From: Acestrorhynchus altus
Taxonomy: Eukaryota > Chordata > Actinopteri > Characiformes > Acestrorhynchidae
Assembly: GCA_034509495.1 (NCBI GenBank)
Contig: CM067521.1
Coordinates: forward strand, 14,792,991 to 14,856,990
Length of the DNA: 64,000 nucleotides
Direction of reading: 5' to 3'
Shown here: positions 53,291-62,200 of the stretch, piece by piece
How the letters are laid out: every line of letters starts with the position of its first letter
Numbering within the stretch: position 1 is the stretch's first letter
The notes under the pieces: model-generated
Seen by the model: only the letters and a program-made list of their open reading frames with translations
Database searches by the model: none
Told to the model about the DNA's origin: nothing
Position numbers and translations under genes: made by a program

Positions 53291-56200
53291 TTCTGAAGGG
53301 AAAAACTACTGCATTGTGTGTTTAAGGAAGAGTGACAGAGGCCATCCTCTCTCACCCAGCTGGGATGTCAGGCTCAGGTTACTGACAAGGGGGTCGGATG
53401 TATACTGGCGGCAAAGGCACCCATTAAAACAACGACGAGCCTCTGAAACTCATGAAAAAGTTATAACGCGTAATGATGAGCTTTACGTTGGAAAATTTCC
53501 TTTAAGCAATATCCTGCTGCTTGTGCACATCGTCATTTGAGGTACTTAAAATGTGCAGATCTTTCAAAGCAGAAGTGCAAAAGTGTTTCCCAAAGTTAAA
53601 GCTATTAATTTCATTGTTAACATGATGTATGAAAAAAATATGATTCTTTAAGAATAACACAATATTATTATGAATTTCTTTTATTACCTGTCCATTTTCA
53701 CAAGTCTATATTGACCAACATGACATCAATGATCACCAAATAAATGTAATTGTTTATCATTTTTAATTTTAATTACAAAATTATTGCTTATTTTTGGAAA
53801 GGTTTTATGATTCATGAGCATCACACTCAACCAAACCACACTGTCACACTAATAATGTGTGCTAGGTCAAGAACTTGTGTTTTCAAGTACTGTTCCATTT
53901 TAAAGTCCTCGTGTTATTGAGGATACAGCATTGGCAGACAGGGTCTGAATGAGTGGAAAACTGGGATAAAATAAAAAGCTGTTCCAATTGCAGAATTACA
54001 GCCTCCACCCATCTTCTGGAGTTTGTATTTGCTAATCAAAAGTAGCATATTAGTCCAAACTCGGCGTACTTTGGAAGACCTGTCCTCGACTCCATGTAGA
54101 ACTGCATCCATTTTAGGAAATATATTAGGATTTTATGCCTGAGCTGTGAAAATATGTTTTTTATGAACATACTGAACACACTGATATTTCATTTTTGAAA
54201 AATGGTAACAAAAAAGAGTTTTTGCTCTAATATGGATCAAATATCAAATGTACATGTAATCCTTACTGTAATTGTTTAAATATTAATGTAACTACATTCA
54301 TATATTATACAGTGTACTTGTATAGTTTTCCTTCAGGTTTAACGACTATTAGAAGATCTTCAAGCAATTCAATGAGACTCAGCATCCAGCAAATAATGAC
54401 CATGCAAGCTCATATATTCTCTGGCAAAAAAAGATCCAGCAAAACTGGCTTCTGTTACATGTTTAACCCAGACGCTGTTTAACATGGAAGACATTAAACA
54501 AGCAGGACTCATGCTGTTATATTAATGTGAATGCCACTGAATCAGGATCATGCTGCATAGTCAAATATCACAGTAGTATCCTACAGAGCAGGGTGGAGTG
54601 AGACGCAATGGAGGCTGACAGCTTTCCACGTATGAGTTTTGGAACCCTGGTGCGGCTCCTTGGAGTACTTCTGCAGGAGCCAGAACCTCAGAACTTCCCA
54701 GTGTATGAAAGGAAGTGTTTAAGGGCATGTCAGGAAAGAGTCAGACTCTAAGTGACACTGGTGCACTCTTGTTCAGATCGGGTTAAAGTTGCATCCACCA
54801 TCGTATTGTAGCAACGTCAACCGAGCTAACTTGGGATGGAGATCTACTAATGAATGCGCAAGTTTAATGGAGTGAAAGGAGCCATCCTGAAGTTCAGGCC
54901 TGGAAACAACCAATCATTAGCAGAGAAACTGAGAGGTAATGGTTGCTAAGTCTCTAGAACAGGCTGTGCTCAACATGTTCGACTAGAACACCGTGTTCTA
55001 GTGTTTTAATACGGTCGCAAGTTCCAAAGCCTTCTGTCTGAGCCACGCAACACAGAGAACATCATGCTCTGAAGCTCATGGCTGGTAGAAACAGCTTTTT
55101 ACAACTTCTAATAGCATTTTGATATTGTTGTTGGCACTTGTTGGCATTGCTTACTGCTGAGACAAGCATGTTTTGAAGGAAAGTATTCAGAGTCAGAATG
55201 CTTTAAATCATAAAATATTGAGATTTATTGAGAATGCTGAGAAGTGTACGTAAATTTTCTTTATCTACAAACATTTTTGCAGAGATACTCCCTTTAGCAT
55301 CTGGGTTAAACAAGGGATTTGTCGGAGAATTAAAATGTAATGCTGATAAAGGACACTTTACTGTTCCAAACCTGGCTAGTGCTCCATGCTGTGCCTGTAA
55401 CTCAGCCTCAATTGATGTTTAAATAGTGAATTCCCATCCTTACCAAGACTCGCTTCCACATAGACATTATCATGCCTTTTATAAATGTGCTTAGGGCTCA
55501 TGACAGCTGCTGGTATTGAGGGTAGATACTGTTCTGCAGTCATTATAGGCCTACAGACAACGATTTGTTTTAGGATCATCCAACCCAATGAACTCTTCCA
55601 TACTGAGTACAGGGATTTTATTCAAAATTAGATACACTTTATCTAATTAAACAGTACAAATGACACAAAGAAATGCAGTGCAGTTATTCAGTGTTTTTAA
55701 CCATATCTAATTTTCTGTGGATTACAAACTGTATTGCAATTTAGATGTCATACATCCCGCATTCAATATCGTCATTTATTTCATTATATCATCATATTGC
55801 CCACCCCTACCTAAAAGACCTATACATTTTGAAAGATGAATATCACCCAGCTCTACTGAAGTCCAACACACTGCAATCTGGTCATTTCTGGTAGATTCTG
55901 GGTTTTGCCACTTCCAATGGCCACGAGTAAGTTAATAAAAAGGGCATCTAGGTGCATAGATCACAACACCACTGTAACACCACCTCATGCTCATTTTGAG
56001 ACCATGGCCTTAGTTGTGCAGACACAAAATGCTTAAAGAAAATGTGCATCTGACATCATTTACAACCTTGCTCACTCAACCAATGAGTAAGATTGGCTTT
56101 AATGCTCATCATCAATACGGCCTGGGTGGCTGTGTCCCCTGTTTAGTGTGGCAGAATGACTGTCACGATATTTCATTAATTATCATAAAGATACCCTGCA

Positions 56201-59200
56201 GAACTGCTGATTTTCATAAGCAATGTAACATTAAAATGTCACTGTACAGAACCGATAAAGAAGCCTGCCTTGCTTCCAATGATACGAGAGCCTTACATTC
56301 CACACACAATTTATACTATCTATATTCTAGCAAAATTACATGCCTGTGACACTAATGGAATTGTGGGACAAATGATAATGAGGGACGAATGAGTCCATGT
56401 CATGCAGAAGCAGTACTAAAAATGCAATGACGAAACAAGGCCAAAGTCAGCCCAGGAACACCTTAAATGAAACTGTGCTATGGAAAGCAGATTGTCCAAA
56501 AAGGACCATTCTCAGATAATAATGAGTGCAGTAATGTTTAAGCCATTGATACAGGCTGTGAAGGTTCCAGGGGCAAACTTAACTTCTGGCACAGATGTGA
56601 AAACAAAAATGACAAGTAAGTTTATTAGGCTGCGTCTTGTTCTGAGAGGTGACTGAGGCAAGTGTTGACATTTATAAGCAAAAGTGACAATTACAACATT
56701 AGGTTTCAATCTGACAATCACAGAAAAATATGACCATACAGAGCGGACACAAGACTTGTCCCCCTGCATTCTGCATCTTCGGAAGTACATCAGTTTAGCT
56801 GGATGCTACTGTTTAGCCCTTCTGATTTTATTCTTATATTTAACATCTTTGTATTGAAATGGGTTTAATGCAAAATGTGTATTTAATGTTGCTCTAAATA
56901 AATACTTAACAATGCACTCAGAAGTGTATGTTAAATCAATAGAACACAAAAAGGAAAATAACACCACGGGTGTGTTGAAGCAGCTATTTATAAGCAGTTA
57001 TTTTGTTAAAGCTGTGCTATTATTTATGGCATACAACCTCAAGAGTTCTATTGTTTTTATACAACACTTCAGAAAAGAAGTAAAGTAAGAAGTGATTAAA
57101 CTGAACCATGAACTTAGCATTAAATATTTTTTTAAGTTAGCATTTCTTCCCCAAATTACAGTGACTAACTACACTCACTCACTGCACATCCAGCAGCTCC
57201 TTCTTTAGCTACTTACACAAACACACTCACTGTCCATCTTGTTTTTTATCTTGTATTGTTTTGTTTTTATTTTGCTGAAGGAGTTTCTGCTGTTACTTAC
57301 TTTGCAGAAACTGGCTAAAACACTGTTCCGAATTATTTTTATGTAAACAAACATGCAAATTACCACAATGGGCAATATCAAGGTCAGCTAAAATTATTGA
57401 GGTAATTTCCATGAATTGTATGATATATCAATAACATAATTATTGTGACTGGTCTATGTGTAATTTTAAAATAACTGTAGGAAACACAGATTAACTATTT
57501 ATTGTTATTAACTGAACACAGAAAAGAAAACATCAAATATCTGATATGGGCAGGGCTATATCATAATGTTCTCAATGTCAATTTCAATGAAATGCCCTTC
57601 CCTACCTGAAATGGGCGGGTATGTTTCATTTTACCCTGAATGGGTTTTTAATCCTTGATAATGCCCTAACTACGAAGAGTGACCAGTGCCCATCTTTCTG
57701 TTCATTTCTGTTCATCTTTCAGCTGCTGCTGCTGCTGATAATGGCAGGACATTCTGTCTACTGTCATAATGTAAACACAGCATTTTATTAAAAGTGTATG
57801 AATCTGAGAGAAGCAGCTATTTGTTATGACCTTATAATATCACTGAGCTACAAAAAGTTCCTGAAGTTGCAGCTCAACTTTGCAAAAGCTGTCCTCATTT
57901 TCAGGCACCTATTATCCTAACACTTGGACATTTCCCACTCATGTAGCAGCTCTTACACTGTAACCTATCAGAGACCTAGGCAGACCCAAGCCCCATGTGT
58001 CTGCCAGCAAGCCAATTTGCAGTGACACACAGACTCAATGTTACAGCAAGGACAGGGTGATACAGTATCAACACTGAGCACCACGCTGTGTCCACACACA
58101 CATCACAGTCACACAGGTCAGCAGGGAGATGGGGGTGGACATCAAAGGAGCCAGTCCCAACACAAAAAAGCAACATGTCTTAGTCAGCAAACTTCCCGTC
58201 TCCAGCTAATGGTGCTCGGCAGGCATCAGGGAGGCTGCGGTGAGCCAGAGTGACGGATTGGGAGTCTTTGGCACAGACCTGAAACGGGGGAGTCAGCTGT
58301 CGCACTTCACGAGGCGCAGCGCACCTGCTGGCTGCCGCTGCAGCAAAACATACGCCACTCTCCTTTCATCTGGAACCCATGAACATGGCCTGACTCAACA
58401 AAAGAAATGTTGAGATGAGCACCTGCACAAAGTCAGGCTTAGGTGGAGATTAGCATTCAGCATTGCAAGTACAGATGAGTCATGACGTTGTACTAACACA
58501 CCACAATGGGCTCAAGTGAGTGAACTTGATCCCCTCTGCAGTGTAGACCTATTTTAGTGGTTTAAAGTGACCAACCATGGTTCCAGTGTACAGAAAACTG
58601 GAAATGAAAGCCCATGAGTTGCCCTTGTGCAGGGTAAAAGACCACATCTCCAGGACCAGGTACAGAGTCCACACTTTGTCCAATTACCCAAAAGGTTTGG
58701 TACATCTGGCCAAGTGTGAAGGTTATTTACAAGCCTGGATGAAATCCAGAGTACAGATCCATGGACCTCCTGAAGGCAGAGGCCTGTCATTCATTGTTTC
58801 TGCCCAAATCAAGAGCATTATAAAAGCGTATGCTGATGTATGCTGAGTAACTGTCTCTACTGTCCAGAAAAGGCTTTCGGTTAGAGGACTCGCCTCACAC
58901 CCGATAACTGGTGCTCATTTCTTAAAGGCATGAGTCTGTTAACAGTTGCCGTTTATCAACTGTTTTGGTGCAACTATACAGGCCATTTGCAGTCCTCTAA
59001 TATCATGGAACCATGACCTCTACATGTGATGAAGATACCATTATAACCTCTATGATCTGTCTCTATATATCTTTCCTAATTTTCTGTGTCGAACAGTGCA
59101 GTCGCTGACTCCAGTTCCACTCCAAGGTCATCCGTTGGGGAGGGGGAAAAAAACTGTTAACATACAATTTATAATCTACTCTCAGAGGGAACACTTGCTC

Positions 59201-62200
59201 CTTTTAAGAATGGCTGCTGGAATGAGGGCAGCAATACTAGCGAGCAAAAAAGAGTGTCCTTATTAGAGGAGATTGTGCTCCTTCGGAGCAATTCCTAGTG
59301 GGCCCGAGATTAAATAGAATGTGTCAGAGGGGAATGAGCACATGGGCAGGCGGACTAGATTAGCATGCTCATCAAGGGGGTTGAGGGGGAGGATGGTGCT
59401 GGCTTGTGGAGGTGGTATGCTGCTTAACTAGCCATGTGAATGAGGGTTGCTGAGAATGGTGGAAGTCGACATCCTTCTTCCTTGCTCCAGAACTGTGTCC
59501 TTCACCAAGATATGAGCTCAGGACAGGCACAAATGGGTAGCCTGGGGGCTCGGGGTGCTGCTTCACATCTTGGTCGGTAGCAAATCAGCATGCAGACATG
59601 TTGAGCTTGTGAGCTGTGGTCAAGTTGTGTCTGTTGCTTGGACTTTGTAGTGTTTTGCCAGCTCACTTTGACCTTCGCCCCTTCCGTTGGCTTTGCTCTG
59701 GCATTGGACTACGTTATGTCTTAAGCTGTCCATCAATGGAGTTCCACGTTCAGAGGAGCAAGAACTGAGCAGAAGGCGAGGCTAAATGTCCTGCGCCTAC
59801 ACCTGGTCATTTAGCAAGCTGTCTCATTTGCATATAAGCTTTAGATTTAGATATGATTGGCTGCAGTCAATTTAAGCCCCCTGACTCAATTCTGAAGCAA
59901 GTGGTATGCACAGAACGTGAATACTAAAGAGAGAGGTGGGTTAATTTTTTGTGCAGGCTTATTGAGGGGAAGGACGGGCACCAGAATGGAGTGAGGTGGG
60001 CCATCAGCCGGAAATAGAAATGAGAACAGAGGGAGTCATGGGGGAGGACAGCCACGGCAAGGGAACAGACACTTCTCGCTGGTTCACAGCTGGTGCCAGG
60101 GCACAGCACACTGGTCCCATTAGCATACAATAGCCATCTCACAGTCACGGTCATCCCCAGGGGCCTTTCTCAGACAAACTGTTTACTGTCATTGAAGCCA
60201 TGACAGAGATGTCTTACTCGGCCTCATTTTATGACCTAAGGTATGGATGCCACCTCAGCATGGGAGGGAAAATAGGCTTGATTTTTTTAACCAACCCCTT
60301 TAGTTTTAATTCTCCCAACCAAGGCGTTTGTTTCTGACTTCATGAGATACACTGTATGGGCGAAAGTATTGGGACACCTGCTCATTCATTATTTTTTCTG
60401 TAAAATCAAGAGTATTAAAAACGAGTTTAAACAAGCTTTAGTTGGAGTAACTGACTCCAAAGAAGTTTTTAACTAGGTTTTGAAGCGTTGCGGTTAGCAT
60501 TTTTGATTGCATTCAGTGACAAGGGCATCAGTGAGGTCAGGATGTTGGGTGATCACCAACACACCTCATCCCCAACTCCCCAAGTCATCCCAAAAGTATT
60601 GGATGGAGCACCATCATTCCAGAGAACACAGTTCCACTGCTCCACAGCTCAATACTATGAGGGTTATACTCCTCTAGCCTATGCCTTGCATTAGACATAG
60701 CACTAATAGGTTCTTCTATAGGTTTATCTGCTCTGCCTGTTTTATTGGAGGTACTTCTCCATAGCAAAGCTTAGATGAGCATTTACACATTTGTGCCAGC
60801 AATGGATGTGACAGCAGAACAGATTGATTCAAAGAGGTGTCCACCAACATTTGGACATAACGTGTACTTCTGCAAGGGCATATGATATATAATAAACTGC
60901 CCCCTTTTAGAGTCAGTACATTATCATTTCCCAGGTCCAAACTGAACATGTGTAACATACATAAAAAAAAAAAATACCTCTGCCTGGTCACATGTTGGAG
61001 GCATGAAAAAATGAGCAGAAGGTGAGAATGTAATTCAGCCCTTAATTAGGGGTATAACCAGCTGTGTCACTAGAACACATCTAGTTATGTGACACTAAAT
61101 GGAGACAGTTGATGAGTACATGAAGGTGACTGTGCTCTGAGTGGGAAAAATGCTGGACCATGCTTATTAACAAGGCTAGATGAGACCATTTGTCTTCATT
61201 ATCACATTGCACTCAGGGTGTCAGCCCAAGTCGTTCTAGCAGAGCAGAGCCACAGTCTGCTCCTCCTTCCAAAAGTGCACAGGCGGTCGTGTTTGCAAAG
61301 AGATGAAGGAACAGCTCAGCCGTCTTCAGGGTCCGATGCCACTACCTCTCAAGGGTTCTCACACCAAAGCCTTCCGCCAAGAGGCATCCCGGCTTATACA
61401 CACACACACACAAACACACACACACAGCTTTTCTGTTTTTAGAAGATAAAGGGATCACTGTCCTCAGGTCAGCTTCATCACAACCTATAAAGGTGATTAG
61501 CTGTGTATGATGTGATTCAAATGCACACTGAGTGGCAGGAAGCTCTCACGGCACAGGAGGTTTATGCATCAAAGCTATATATATACGTGTGTGTGTGTGT
61601 GTGTGTGGGTGTGTGTGTATAGGTCTTATGGAGGGTTCTCGGTATGCAGTGACCAGTATCTACCTACAGTGCCCCAATAAAGGACAACCAGCAAAGCAGC
61701 GAGACACACTGATGCTCATGGAGGCCCAAATTCACAACTTACCACAACCGGATACCACAGAACAGAGATCTTTTAGAGCAGTTTAACCAGAACAAGCTTG
61801 GAATTGCAATTGCAATTGGACCTACACAACTGGTAGAGGTGTTTTTAATATTATGACTATTTGATGCACACCCCCTTAAAATAGCACAGATAGCTTTATT
61901 GCACTTCCTCAGCATCTGAGGTCATGGTGTTTTCGGCACATTGTGCCATTTTCTTGATAGTCAGGATCTAAAGAGGGCCTATATATATCGGAACTCAGAC
62001 TACAGGCATTCTATCAAATGTCTGATAAGCCCTCACAGCACAAACACACTGGTGGCATCATTTTCCACTTTTTCCATATTTCCAGTGATTTCCAGGAATT
62101 TCTGTTGCAAAAGACGCTCTTTGGGATTCCATGCAGAGTGATGATACGGCCGTCGTAGGGTTATCAAATCAAACCGTATCAGACGGAGCAAATTTAGTTT

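Noticed and set aside
58554..58846. Overlapping frames on both strands near 58.6 kb
   Set aside because: Neither resembles a known protein. Both strands are open by chance over under 300 bp, and the right edge runs into a family A fragment.
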